From positions 186,001-250,000 of the forward strand of contig JADFUC010000749.1 in NCBI GenBank assembly GCA_019722365.1: a stretch of DNA of 64,000 nt, read 5' to 3'. Origin of the DNA: Lithospermum erythrorhizon. Its lineage: Eukaryota; Streptophyta; Magnoliopsida; Boraginales; Boraginaceae. The position numbers and the translations under genes were made by a program. The notes below the pieces were generated by a model. It was not told the DNA's origin and did no database searches. It was given only the letters and a program-made list of their open reading frames with translations. This document shows, one piece after another, positions 39,601-52,100 of the stretch. The stretch's first letter is position 1; every line of letters begins with the position of its first letter.

Positions 39601-39750
39601 AACTAAAGTAAATATGTAATGTACAAGCTAGTAAATAGTTTGTCGTGCCTAATGATGAAACTACTGGTGCAGATTTTGGTTGGCGTGGCTGGTCTGGCAA
39701 TGTTCGCCATCGTTATCTGGAAATATTCAAGAAATACCCCCAAAACATAG
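30673..39750 (+). CDS. M16 (insulinase-family) zinc metallopeptidase, PqqL-like, tail-anchored
   Basis: Homologue of Arabidopsis At5g56730 (identified from memory of the family). M16 enzymes are clam-shell zinc peptidases that cut short, unfolded peptides. The 21 exons, all in phase, are 30673-30887, 32153-32399, 32482-32607, 33444-33581, 33675-33809, 33895-34152, 34222-34359, 34557-34626, 34717-34930, 35907-36012, 36505-36738, 36935-37099, 37215-37364, 37454-37545, 37845-37926, 38012-38095, 38191-38307, 38395-38505, 38672-38752, 39234-39428 and 39673-39750. They give 1011 residues. The inverted zinc motif HIVEH is in exon 2, near residue 90, and the distal glutamate is in EKERGAVMEEYRG of exon 3. 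The middle and C-terminal halves carry the expected second-half repeat (VLFTGFSYGGLSELPESD; GNKPSRVGNVRGDISVNFSC). The last exon encodes a hydrophobic helix, LVGVAGLAMFAIVIW, then YSRNTPKT: a C-terminal membrane anchor. No stop or frameshift was seen. Substrate and compartment are unknown from sequence. Confidence 0.95.
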
Positions 39751-40554
39751 TCTGCAACTTGAATTTTGGTTTTGAATTTGTGTACTTCCCTGAAACATAG
39801 AAAATCTAGTGATGGCCCTCTGGATAATATTGTTTGGAAGCTTGATTCCATAATGTAGTAATTCATGTAGACCTAGTGACGCATATCATCTATTTTTTGT
39901 GCAGGAGAGATGTATATTGTATCCATTAGGTGACACATGCATATCATTTGAATATCCAGGATATTATATCCTTCTAGTTAGAGACAAATAATGAATTGTA
40001 GTTGAGAACTTGAGATATTCAAAAGGCAGTTAAAGAAATATACTATTACATCGTCTTATAATACTTGAGTGTTTAGAATAAGTAGTATCTTAAAATAGTT
40101 GGTTGTTTAGAAGTTAGAACAAAATTTATACTACGGAGTACTTTTTTACTAGTTTTAGGCTTTTTAAAGTTTAAATTCTCATTCTAAAATGTAATGATTA
40201 TTTTTAGGCTATATGATCTTTGCTTGCGGCATCTCTAACTATTCGGTTAGTGGGGTAAAAGAGAATTTTTATATGATTTTTAAGAAAGGGAATTTTTATA
40301 CATCATTAATGAATTTTTGTTTTAAAATAATCAACCATTTTGATGGGAAAATTATATCATTGCATTTCTCAATGAAAATTGAGTTTTTTAACATCTTTTA
40401 ATAGAAGTACTCCGTACTGTATCCCTTTTTTTGGGGTCAAAATATCTCTATCAATAGGATTTTGTTTTTCTTGCTTGATAAATATGCATATAATATCCAA
40501 TAGTTTAGGAGGCTGGGTGAGAGTTTGTCATTCAAATTTCTCAATCACAAATTG
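39751..40554. other. M16 gene 3' flank and AT-rich spacer
   Basis: The first 200-300 bases are probably 3' UTR. No coding was recognised in the rest. Words like tactccgtac near 40130 and 40408 recall MITE ends, but no paired end was found. Confidence 0.4.
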
Positions 40555-42600
40555 CCTATTTTACTCTTAACTAACGACGTAACGCATGCATGCAAATTCA
40601 ATCCAACGTACGTAACACACACGCCGTGTGAAAAATTTACAATTATCAGAAGCCAGACATTATTTAACATTCCACCGCATTACCAGCCAGACGCTAAGAT
40701 AAGTTTAATGCACAGATACGCAATGCGCATCGCCGATATATAATATATACTAATGAGACTAATAATAATGCAGAACATAATTTCTAATTTCTACGTACTA
40801 TTCTCATGTACACGTAATTGCATATATTAATCCTCAATTCAAAAAACAATTTCAACAAACGAAAATAAGAAAGATGCTGAATATCAGTTGATATATTTTC
40901 CATACAAAATATATAAATTCAAAATTGAAAAAGTTAATCATCAAAAATCAAAAGTTGATAAGTGTGATCAAACTTTAACAAGATCTACAAGTTTTCATCT
41001 TCAAAAAATCTTAATCATTTTTAATTTGAAAGTATAAGAAAAACATACTATAACTTCAAAAAATAATTTTTAATTTTGTTTAATAATTTTGGAAATGAGT
41101 TCATCAGACAATAATTCTGTAAGTTGTAATTTCAAGATTCTGGGCCTTAATTTTCATGTTAACTTTAAGAAAATGTAAATATAATTTTTTAATGTCACAG
41201 TTAAGATTGTTTTTATATTTTCAATAGCCATTGTTCTATATATATTGTTTATATCTCATTTTGGTTTTTAAATAGTTGTTTTGATATTTTTAAATTTTTT
41301 TGGTTAAAAGTTAAAGTTAATAATATTAAAGTTAGTATTATAATAAGAAATTATTTATGGTAACTATTTAAATAAATAAATTATATTGGATTATTTATGT
41401 CAAAACATGAAAATGTAAAATAAGACTCCAACTATTACACCAAGGCCAAATGAATTATCCACGTGTGCTATGTATATTTGTTTTCTAATCCGATATGCAC
41501 TGTCTATGTTTAAATAGACAACGAATATGTGTTCTGCTCGTTGGTTTCTTAAACGAGCAGCACCGCTGGCTGATTAACAACCCGTGATGTCTTTAATTTG
41601 TAGAAAAATGGATGATAAAAGTACACTGTAGTTGGCTAATTAATTTTTATATTAATTACGGTAGATTCAAGTCAAGTTATAAACATTTAAACTTTAACAA
41701 GATATAAAAGTTTTCATCTTCAAAATCCAATCATTTTTAATTTCAAAGTATATTTAAAGCATAATATAACTTCAAAAATAATTTTAATTTTGTTTAAGAA
41801 TTTTGAAAATGAAGTTCAATGTGGATAATAATTCTAGTTTATAATTTCAAGATTCTAGTCTTAATTTTCATGTTAACTTTAAGAAATGAATATAATTTTT
41901 AATGTCAAAGTAAAGATTGCTTTTGTGTTTTCGTTAATATAGTCATTGTTCTATATATATTGTTTATATCTCATGTTTGGATTTTAAATAGTTGTTTTGA
42001 TTTTTTTTGGGTTAAAAGTTAAAGTTAATAATGTCCAAGTTAGTATTAGAATATGAAATTATTTATGGTAACTATTTAAATAAATAAATTATATTGATTA
42101 GCCCTAAACCAAGATAAATTTTTATACTTAATAATTAAACTAATTGGAGCGATGACGAAACAAAGCATAACAAAGGGATTAATTACTTACAAGGTACGGG
42201 TAATAATGTTCAAGTTAGCTCTAATCTAACCAAGATAAATTTTTTTGTACTTTACTTTAATTAGTAATAACTAATAATACTCAATTAATTAATAATTGAT
42301 AGAATAAAATTGAACAATAAATGAATATATAATTAATTTAAGAACATATAAATAAGTAATAATTGATAATTAGTACACTAATTATATGTTAATATTAATT
42401 AATAATTGATTGAAAAAATTGAACAATAAACTTAACAAACCGCTTATATATCCAACTACATCGCGTAGGCACGTTATCCAATGCACGCATATTGCGTACT
42501 TCCGCTAACGTTAAACGAGCATACACTACAAAATTGTAAACTTTATCCAACGCGTTGCCGCAGACGCTGATTGAATTTTGCCACGTCATTACCTTCACAA
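40555..42600 (+). mobile_element. Non-autonomous DNA element with long terminal inverted repeats, copy 1
   Basis: The left end (about 40560-40750) and the reverse complement of the right end (about 42430-42600) share a diverged sequence of some 170-200 bases, with common words such as aaattcaatc, ttacaatt, atttaacatt/gtttaacgtt and tacgcaat. The body contains two related units of about 420 bases, starting near 40975 and 41683, each with aaactttaacaagat, agttttcatcttcaaaa, ttttcatgttaactttaag and ttctatatatattgtttatatc. There is no coding capacity. Long TIRs suggest a Mutator-like non-autonomous element, but the exact ends and a target duplication could not be fixed. Confidence 0.65.
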
Positions 42601-43357
42601 GTTAATAAAATATGCAGGTTTCACAATGGTAAATTCCGCTACGTAAATAGCCTAACCCCATTGGATACTCATATTGTTAATTAGCATCTACTATGAGCAA
42701 GTTAATATGATATGCAGAGGACCCCACTGTCTTTCAAGTATCTGAATTGTGGATACTTTGGTCAACAACTGAAAAACATAACAAAAGTTCACTTTTGTTT
42801 TATAAACCCAATCATACCCAAATGAGTATTAAAGTAATGAGAAATCTAATAAGAAAAAAGAGCCAGGCTAAGGAATGGAATGACCAATAAACACGAGAAT
42901 CACATTCCCGACACCACCTTTATGTTACTCTAAAGCTATATAAAGCTAAGAGAGTATGCTTTTAGAGCAGATAAAGCATTTAAGTTTGGCCTAACGAAAA
43001 GAGATGCTAGATTAAATGGACTACAGACGATTCAATATACACACACCCAAATAAGATTTTTAAGATCGAACGACTATTTTACCCTTGATCATAATTTCTC
43101 ATGAATCACCACTTATTAAATGGGGGCAAATAGTTACCATCCCCAAATACTAACTGCTTGGGGCGCTGTATAACAACTCAGCCTTTTGCACGAGCATGAG
43201 ACATGGTAGTTTAGCCATTTTATGTTGAGCGATATTTTCAGACTCCTTCATCCCTATTTGTTAGTCCCATTTTCCAATTTAAATCCCATTTGGTGCTCTT
43301 CTTTATCAAAATTAAAAGATATAAATTGAGAGGGAATGTAATAACTGCTCCTAAGCA
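42601..43357. other. Spacer between the long-TIR element and the gypsy LTR
   Basis: No coding and no clear repeat structure were seen. Some sequence just outside the element (atatgcag words near 42612 and 42710) is imperfectly repeated. Confidence 0.35.
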
Positions 43358-45450
43358 TTTCGATAATAATATTAATTGCAAAATTTATTTGAAACTAATC
43401 ATATTTATAATTTAAGAAGAGAATGACAATTCGAGCTGTGCTAGATCAAGTTAAATGTTGATAACTCGATTCGCTCGATTCGGGCACAAACTCCTGTGCA
43501 ACTCCAAGACTTAAGTATTGGTAAGTTATTTCATCCTTATCATCTACTATTCACACAAGAAAACACAAAACATCTTCTTCATTCTTGCATTTGGCCGAGA
43601 CCCTTGTGAGCAAACAACAAATTTTTTCTTCCATTTCATCACTTTATTGCAAATAAAGATCCTCGGTGCCGACATTAAGGTTTCCCAACATCTTCCCTAC
43701 GAATTCTCGAGGTAAGAAATCGAGTTTTGGTTGATTTTTGACGTTGACTTTTGGGTTGACTTTTTTATAACTCAATTTTATGATGAATCTTAGTTTGTTG
43801 TGGATGCTCGGATTTATAGCGATGAATTCATGATTTAGAGGTTGCCTTTGAGGATGTTAGCGGATGAAGTTGACTTTTTAGGTTTTTAGTTGACTTCTTG
43901 GTTGATATTTTTATAAGACTTTAATGTAGGAAGTTTAATTGGGACCTTATTGTAGTTGTCATGGATGTTAAATGGTGATTTAAAATCGATTAAAGTGGAG
44001 AAGGAAAAAGTGTTATTTCGTTGAGTCATAATCGATATTTCGAGTATAAGTCAAGCACTATGGACTCAGGTTAATTGGGAACGATTCTATAAGTTGATTT
44101 GAATGCTAGCAATAAGGTGGAATTCTAGCGGGAATCGATCAGTTGTGTCCGACGAGATTGTTAATTCGCTTGTTTTATCCGCTATTTTAGACCGCTTTTA
44201 GAAATAGTTCCAATTAAGAGTCAGAAGGCGGTTCTAGAACGCAGTATCGTAGCAGTCTCGAGACATTTCTCGGTGTTTAGGCGCCGATCGTGGTGCGGCG
44301 CTACCGTGATTGCGGTTCGCTGGTTTTCGTGGTAATGGCCAGACGCTGAAATTTATCTCACCTGGTGTTACTTTACGCATTTACTTTAAATTTTGTGAAC
44401 ATGTTATCGGTGGTACGATTATAAAGCGGTATCGATGTACATGTCATTGCGTTATGACGTGAGAATGATATATATGTAATCATGTATGATTATGTGTGAT
44501 TCATTTGTGCGAGCCATATTATTGGCGCTGACATATTCTCGCGGCCAAGCATTGCTTCGAGGTGTTAATAGCTCAACTCCCAACTTATATTGATTGTACT
44601 TGGTTTCTGGCCAAGCTGCGTTGATTTACTTAATGTGCGTAGATGTTTTACCCGCGGTTGGATATTGCTCGGGAGTGTAGCAGTTGGTTATCGGTAGGTG
44701 ATGGTTGTGAGTTATATACGACTTCGAGGTGACTCGAGCATCGTGATTCGAATCTCATGTCGACGATTAAGGCGACCTCCTTCCTTCCGTGATACGAGAC
44801 GCCGACGGCCTTATACTGCATAAGTGCCGAGAGATCTATCACTTTGCTATGTGCATCGGCTGATGTTGGCCTTTATACTCTGTGATATGCAGCTGAGATC
44901 TATTATCACTTTGCTAAGTGTGCATTGTTAGTGTTGTCCTTATACTTGCATATGTAAATGGGAGATCTATTGTCACTTGGCTATGGGCATTGCTGACAAG
45001 TTGGCCTTTATATTACGTATAAGCAAGCAGTTTGTTAATGATTTATCTATTCTCGCAGTAGACGGATCGGTATACGCCAAGATTAAGTACAGAGATTTGG
45101 TAGAGAGATACGAGATATAGAAGCGATGACTAGAAAGAGAAGTTGTTATCGAAGTCTCTACGATTTCATTCGATGTTCAAGGTCTTATCGAGACCTCATT
45201 ACATCTCGGCTACGTTACGCCTTGCACTCTCTTTAATCTTATCAGATACCTCATTATGGGTAGCCCGATTATACATATACGTAATTTATTCATGTCAGGG
45301 CTATTATAATATTGTTTGTCTCTGCTCCGTACGGTAAGTTCACCCCCCTCGTAAGCGTTGTTCACTAAGCTTCACGGGGTTTACACCCCTTTTACTACGG
45401 GCGACATTTTCATTCGCGCTGTGTCGACAGATGGCTACTGAGTCAGAGGT
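43358..45450 (+). mobile_element. Long gypsy-type LTR or LTR remnant
   Basis: The stretch has the build of a long Ty3-gypsy LTR: a leader with cattcttgcatttggccgag, repeated ttgacttttt words near 43735-43765 and 43870-43900, a mid section with a 64-67-base tandem repeat, and an end with taagttcacccccctcg followed by ggggtttacaccccttttac. The first 170 bases recur in the same orientation at 63829-64000. No polymerase or gag reading was found after 45450, so it may be a solo LTR. The right boundary is approximate. Confidence 0.5.
44831..45025. repeat. Three-copy tandem repeat, period 64-67 bp
   Basis: Units start at 44831, 44895 and 44962, each beginning gagatctat followed by cactttgct or cacttggct and later a ccttatac-type word. 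It lies inside the gypsy-type LTR. The copies are imperfect. Confidence 0.8.
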
Positions 45451-46156
45451 CAGTTGGAGAGTTTGTTCCGGAAAGTGGCTAAAGCGAGCATCAAGCTATG
45501 TGAGGATCCCCATACCGATTACTGGTCATTAACCTGCTTTTTTGATCATTGCATTTTATTTTCAAACTTAGCTCATTTGACAATTATTTTGTATTCTCAA
45601 TACAATATTTATTCTCGCCAGAATTTCTGGCTTCTATGACATCGTCTTTTTGGGACCAGATATATATTGGGCTTATGATTAGACATCACCGAATGGATTT
45701 GTAAAATGCAAAACCGATTATTTTGAGAATATTAATGGAAATCAAATTTTGACAAACGACGCTTTAAACCGAATACCCATCGGTTTTGGCGACTTGTTCC
45801 TGGATTATAACGATTCTCACCGTATGTCAATTCGAAATGGGGTCGTTAAGGCGGAAATCGAATACGCGAGTCAATTTAAATTGCTTTTAAACTTATACAA
45901 TATAAAATGGATATATCAATTATGGATGGAGAAAATAATAAATAAGATAATGTGTATAGTCAAATACCATGGTCAAATTTCCCCCATTAGAATAAAAAGA
46001 TTTAGGCTAGCTACTTGAGTGAAAAGTTTAAACATATATTGTTCTTTTTAGGCTAATTCACCGTTGTCCTCCCCGAACTGGGCCATATTTTCAATCCTTT
46101 CTCCAACTTTCGATCTTTTCACCGCCTACGTACTATTTATCTTTTCTGAACAAAGA
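45451..46156. other. Repeat-derived spacer
   Basis: This follows the gypsy-type LTR and precedes the synthetase pseudogene. The open frame at 45749-46018 on the plus strand has no family resemblance. Nothing else was recognised. Confidence 0.35.
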
Positions 46157-46725
46157 TTAAGTATGTGAATTTTCAGCTCGGAAAGTTGGGCCAAATGTGT
46201 AGACACTGCTAAGAGCACATGCATAGGTCTCAACTTGAAGTTGCCCAGAGACTGTCAAAAATGCTTGGCGAGCAAAAAAATCTTCAGAGTAATCCATCTT
46301 CCCATCTTTTTTAGGAAAACCAGCCGTAAGCCTACATCTCTCCTCCATCTTCACTCTCTCTTCCAGCTTTGCCAGACTCTCTTTAGCAGTAGTTAACTCA
46401 GCAACAGCTGAAGTAATCTCTTTTTTACTCAGTTTTAAGTGGTCTTCAATTGAGCAACAGCCTTTACCTTTTCCTTGACAGTAAGTTTGAGAGATTCAAT
46501 TTCGGCTTTCAGAAGGAGCAGGATTCTCCTCAGCTCTTCTCCAAATCTTTCAGTCAATTTTTCAAAGTTGTAACTTGAAACATTTCACCAGCCCCCTCAC
46601 AATCACTGTAGACAATTGGCGTGAACATACAAAACCCATGTTTCTGGAAGAACGTGTAGTATAAGACAGAGCATTGCGAATCCTTGCAATGGAAGCTATC
46701 TACACATAGCAAAAACTATGAGTAT
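46157..46725 (-). pseudogene. Cytosolic asparaginyl-tRNA synthetase fragment
   Basis: Asparaginyl-tRNA synthetase charges tRNA-Asn in the cytosol. Reading the minus strand from 46725 down, a class II synthetase segment is seen: SIARIRNALSYTT, a frame-shifted segment equivalent to the QKHGF motif, and GEMFQV by comparison with the family. Then comes the acidic linker ([30 protein letters not shown]), the insert [20 protein letters not shown], and the catalytic segment [20 protein letters not shown], then [16 protein letters not shown] and TFRAENSHT, where it stops. Stops and at least two frame changes interrupt it. An acceptor-like tgtgtag stands directly before SIARIRN, which argues for a genomic fragment and not a processed mRNA copy. 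The rest of the catalytic domain (class II motif 3 region) is absent. Confidence 0.85.
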
Positions 46726-49123
46726 GGAATACAAAAATCTCAAAATAGCATGCATCGCTAAGGCAAGACAAAATTCAAAAAATGACCTTCATTAATCTGT
46801 CGATTGAATTCGGTACAAAGACACAACAAAAATAATTGAATCATTTCTTTCGAAAATCAAGATTTTTTACAAAAGAAATCCTCTTCATCATGTTGAGCAT
46901 ACTTCACGTAAAAACTATGCAATAAAGGACCAATCTTTTCTATCTTTTTTTATGTATAATAAACTCAATCACAAATATTCTTGGGCTCAACGCAGCCTAT
47001 TACGACGAAAGCAAGAGCTCCAACAGTTTGAGACTTACCCAAAAAAATATTCAACATGATATATAATAAAGAAAATTTATAAAAATAAATGATCTTAGTA
47101 AATTTTATCAGAGAAACTTAAACTTATCATGTGATTTAACCATTCCTGACCCCATATGAACTCCTCGTGATTACACACTTTTGCCCAAGTGTTAAATAAA
47201 TGCATAATAAGATCACGGTGGTAGTTGGAAAAAATAAAAAGTAACCAAATGGATAACCGATTTTGACATGAGCAGACGAGATGCGCAATGCTCTCGTGGT
47301 CGGTGTCACAGCTAATCCACAAATTTTTGAACTTGTCGAAATTGGTTCGACTGATGAGAAAATTGTTAGTTTTGATTTTACTAAGAAGAAAAACAACCAC
47401 CATAAAATTACTAAAATATTGATCAAAACATAAAACACCAGCAATATCACCAACATAGTTAACATTTTTATTAGATTGAAGAGTTTGAAGGGTATCGGAC
47501 TTGTTGAAATTCTTGAGAGGATTCTCTGCTTGAGCAAAGAAGCCCGTCTGGTTTTCAAATGATCTACTCCTTGATCATCTGTCATATCAAGATCGTTAGT
47601 TGCGTTTCTTCTTCTTCGTTTATTTGATCCATACCCTTTAAATTGAAAATCAAAATCCAAATAATCAATAATCAATAATAAGTAAAGGATCTGTTATACA
47701 TCTTTATATATCATCTGGGCCTTATAAAAGACAATAGTCTCTTAATTATTTAATTAAATAAATTCATAAATTATCAACACTTACATTTATTTTTAATCCC
47801 CAAATATCTCTTACGATATGAAGCGGACAAGACGAAGGTATGAAGATGATTTGGATTCCAAAAGACGAGTTTTAATGATTTTCGTTTACTCCATTCAGTT
47901 TTAACGTACAACTCTTTTGTGATCTTAAGGTTATTTCCTTGTAATCAAAGGAATTAGTGAAAATAAAAAGGTGACATAAGTTCAAGACATTTGGGAATAA
48001 TTTATTTGTAAGTATTGGTAATTTATGAGATTTTGATAATTGAAATAAGTAAAGATATATGTGTCAATTTACTATTTTTTCAACCGGTATATAAAGAAAA
48101 CGAGATCAGTGTATAACAATTACGTTAATAAAAGACATTTGGTTTAGAGGTTTTTGTCCCCGTTGATGGGTTTCCGTCACATTCTTTGTGGGGTTTAACA
48201 GTGACATGAACTTGGTGCAATATTATTTCATGATAAAAAGTGAAGGTGTTTATTGTAGGTTTAGATTAAAATTTCCTTTGAGTTTCATATTATATGTAAT
48301 TTCTATTGATAGTGGAAAAAACGTTGAATCATAATTTTTAGATTTTTTAAACTTGGTTAGAACATATTTTAATAGTGATAAATCCATTCATTAAGAAACT
48401 AATGGATCTAAATTGTTGTTAAAACTTCTCACTGAATAATATACAATTATTGTTTGTTTTTTCATTCCTTCTATATTGCTTTCTTCAAATATGACCAATT
48501 GTCCAAATAAATTTAATATCAAAATACCAAATAAAATGCAAATAAAGTCGAGTCTAGTGGGAAAATTTCTACTTGATTCGGCAGAATTTCGATTATAGAT
48601 TAATAAATTGTAATTATTTAAATTATAAATTAAAAAACTGACTTACAATTTAACGTAAAATAATCATCATTTACTCGACATAACGCCTACCTTTTAATAT
48701 AAATGGCTGGCTATACTTATTGTCCAGTCGACACGGTATTGCAACTCAGTGTTACAAAACCATAAACCAAACTTACCAAAAACTCTCATTCTTTCCTCCA
48801 TAAATAATCTATACATAAAGTAATCTTTCCTTTTATTTGATCAAATTATTAGTGTCATCTTTCATTAATCAAATAATATTTACTTATATTATCATCAAAT
48901 TATTTGATCACCCAAATTTATCAATTGCCTAAACCTCATATCATCTTCAAGAATTCACTCTTAATCTAAATTTTTCAGATCCTAGGGGTACATTTTCGTT
49001 TACCCTTTTCAATATGCTGGAATTATCATCATAAATTGTTTAAAATATTGATTTTTATGCTTTTGTTACTAATTATGTTCATGGGTATTTTTGTTTGTGT
49101 GATATTGTTCAGCAGATTACAAG
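46726..49123. other. Spacer with a possible LINE remnant and the SNF7 upstream region
   Basis: On the minus strand at 47403-47095 a frame reads ISRTNFDKFKNLWISCD then HESIAHLVCSCQNRLSIW, which weakly resembles the zinc-binding tail (zf-RVT) of plant LINE reverse transcriptases. An overlapping frame at 47675-47136 includes RRRRNATNDLDMTDDQGVDH and is not recognised. 47700-48700 shows nothing. 48770-49123 is probably promoter and leader of SNF7, perhaps with a leader intron ending ttgttcag just before agattacaagATG. Confidence 0.4.
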
Positions 49124-52100
49124 ATGTTTACTAAAATGTTTGGTAAACCTAAGCAACAGGCTAATGCCCTTATGACTTTGGATAAATTAAATGAGGTAGG
49201 ATATATATTTTTATTTATTTATTTATTTGTGTTTAATTGATTATAAATAATGCTTATTTTGTACCCCCTCAATAACAGAGGATCCTCGCTCGGGATATTT
49301 TTTATGCGACACTCACTGTTATACTTCTATTGACCATTTTTTGAATCTTTCAAGCATGTTACCTTATCAAATCATATTTATATTTGTATATACTACTATA
49401 TCTAATTCAAAACAATTGTCATTTATGTTTTTCGGGACGTATATTTGACTATTAATAATTTTGACGATTAAAATATGATTAATATAAAATTTTATCTTTA
49501 AAAGCAAAATTGGAAAATATTTTGAAGATGATTGGTTAAGGCTCGATGCTTAAAATATTGAAAAAATGGTCATTATATAGTAGTGTAATAGAGATTATGG
49601 CACAAAAGTGTAACAGAGGATACTGAGCCTTTTTTGTGTCATGTAATGTTTGGTCTAATATTGCATGAAAAATATATTAAAAGATTATTTTTACCGTAAT
49701 TTGCTATTAATATGATAGTTTTGATTCGATTCAAAGTTAAGTGAATCACTTTTTGGAATGGAAGGAATATGTTATATGTCGTAGATAAAAGTAAATTGAT
49801 TCGAAAGTTGAAAAAGATAAGCTTTTGTATGTGTTGTTTGCATATAAGGCCATTACTGTTGAAATATAGGGATACTGGGATCTTCTTAGTAATCATAATT
49901 GCACAATGGAGGGAGATTTTTCTAGATGTGTCCTTTTGTCATTAGTTATTGATGCGAGAAGTGCAATTCGGTTGAATCTATTATGCAGCTTAATATACGA
50001 TTTTTCTCTTGACGTTGTAGAGAAGTCACACTTTCAGCTTATGACATTGTCGTCTTCTTTATCTTGGGGAGCCCAACTATCTTGTGAAGATGCATTTTCT
50101 TTGTTTAGTATTTGCTCAATCTTAGTTCTATTGTTGAATTTTTATTCAACCTTTGTTGTGTCAAGAGTCATGAATTTGTTTAAAGGCAGATAAATGTAGT
50201 TGGAAAACATAAGAAACCATCGGAGAATTTACTTTAAATTAATCCAAACTGAGTAAATGGTTGGTTGGACTATGATACAATTAGGAAGAGGGAAGTTGGG
50301 ATTCCATGTGTTTACGAGCAGTTAATAGGCCACAGTAAATATTTTTTGTAGTGTAGTGTGGTTCAAGTGTCTTGATTCTCATTGTTATGTTTTTAGACTC
50401 TGGAAATGCTTGAGAAAAAAGAGAAGGTGCTATTAAAGAAAGCTTCTGCGGAGGTTGAAAAGGCCAAGGATTATACAAGAGCGAAGAATAAGAGAGGTAT
50501 ATTTTACCACTCATCTCCAAAGTCATTTGTTGGTTGTTCCTATGTTAGCTAGTATTGTTTTGTTCTATAGATCGACAATATAAGTTGGCGCTGTTGTTTT
50601 TTAGTGCTCTTGGTTGCTAAACTTAATGGCTGTTCAAGATTTAGTGAACGAATAAAGTTATATGAAAGGGTAGGGTGCTCTAATTCGTGAAGACACACCT
50701 GCAATGTGATAGATTTGGGATTTGGTTTGCATATTACCCATAGGCGGATCTATGCATGCCCACCAGCAGATTTAAAAAAAAAATTATCTATTATATATCA
50801 TTTATGATAATGAAGCATTGGCAAAATTGAACAAGCTGATGTCTAGAGCAATTGGTATTTAATATGAACTAACTAGTACCTTTTTTATTCTCTTTTCTCA
50901 ACTCAATATGAGAGTAATATTTTTATTCTTTTTCTCAACCAATATGGCATGTTAGTTAAGGTAAAAGATAATAGTTTCAATTTTGTCGCTTCTAATTTAT
51001 ATTTTCAATGTTTTCTATAACTCTACTGATAACTTAGAGCCTTTTCATTTGCCAAATTTATATTATAAATTGATAGTCCATTGTATAATTACGAAACAGT
51101 ATCTCAAAACTTCTAATAATTCTTGCAAATCAGGTTTCTTTCTTTCTATTAAGTACTATATATTAGGTTTTAATAAATTATTCGATTTGACAATTGACCT
51201 CTTATAATTTAGTAATGTGAAGAACCAACTTCTCTAGCTCGGAGCACATCTCGGTTTTGGCTCGCTTCGGTGAGCCAACACAAAGCCGAGGAAAAAAAAA
51301 ATCCAACTCGGGCTCGGCTCAATAACAACTCTAGTTGTAGAGTAGTGTATAAATTTGTTTTGATTGATTAGTAGCAAAAAAATGCTAGGTTTAAAAACGA
51401 CCGTGTTGTGGCCTAAGGTTTTTTTTTATTTAAAAAAATCGATTAAAACGATGTCGATTCTAAAAAACAATTTTTTGCAGTTTGCACCACTGAAATTTGA
51501 CTCCTGCGTCCGGCTATGATATTACCTTGTTAGAATTGTCAAGAAATTTATACTGCAGATAGATAACAATAGTGCTGAAAAGGTAATTAGAAGTTTTCTC
51601 ATCCAGCTGCCATACAATGTTTAAAAAAGAAAAAACTCTACGAACAGCAGATTGAGCAACTGGGCAATTTTCAATTGCGCATTCATGATCAGGTTTGTTC
51701 AACTGTCATTTCCATTGGAGTTCAGTTTGGCCCATGCTAGGATTATTTGATCTTGAAACTAATCTTGATTTGTTCCATCTTTGTTTATTTGGCAGATGAT
51801 ATTGTTGGAAGGTGCAAAAGCTACAACAGAGACTGTTGATGCTCTGAGAAGTGGAGCTTCTGCAATGAAAGCAATGCAAAAAGCAACGTAAGTAATTCTC
51901 ACTCTGTTGGAAACAAATGGGTATCTCATGGATATTTGAAGACATATGCTTCTGTTTTTCTTCTATATGAATCTTGACTTCATAGTTAGGTGATTGTGTT
52001 TTTCAAGATTGCGTCTATTTGGCTTCATAGCTAGGTGATAAAGTGTGTAACAAAAGAAATACTCCCTCCGTTCACCAAAAGATTGTCGAAACTTTTTGTT

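Noticed and set aside
47136..47675. 179-codon minus-strand frame as a membrane protein
   Set aside because: Its second half is an alternative frame of the possible LINE zinc-binding remnant and is AT-driven hydrophobic sequence.
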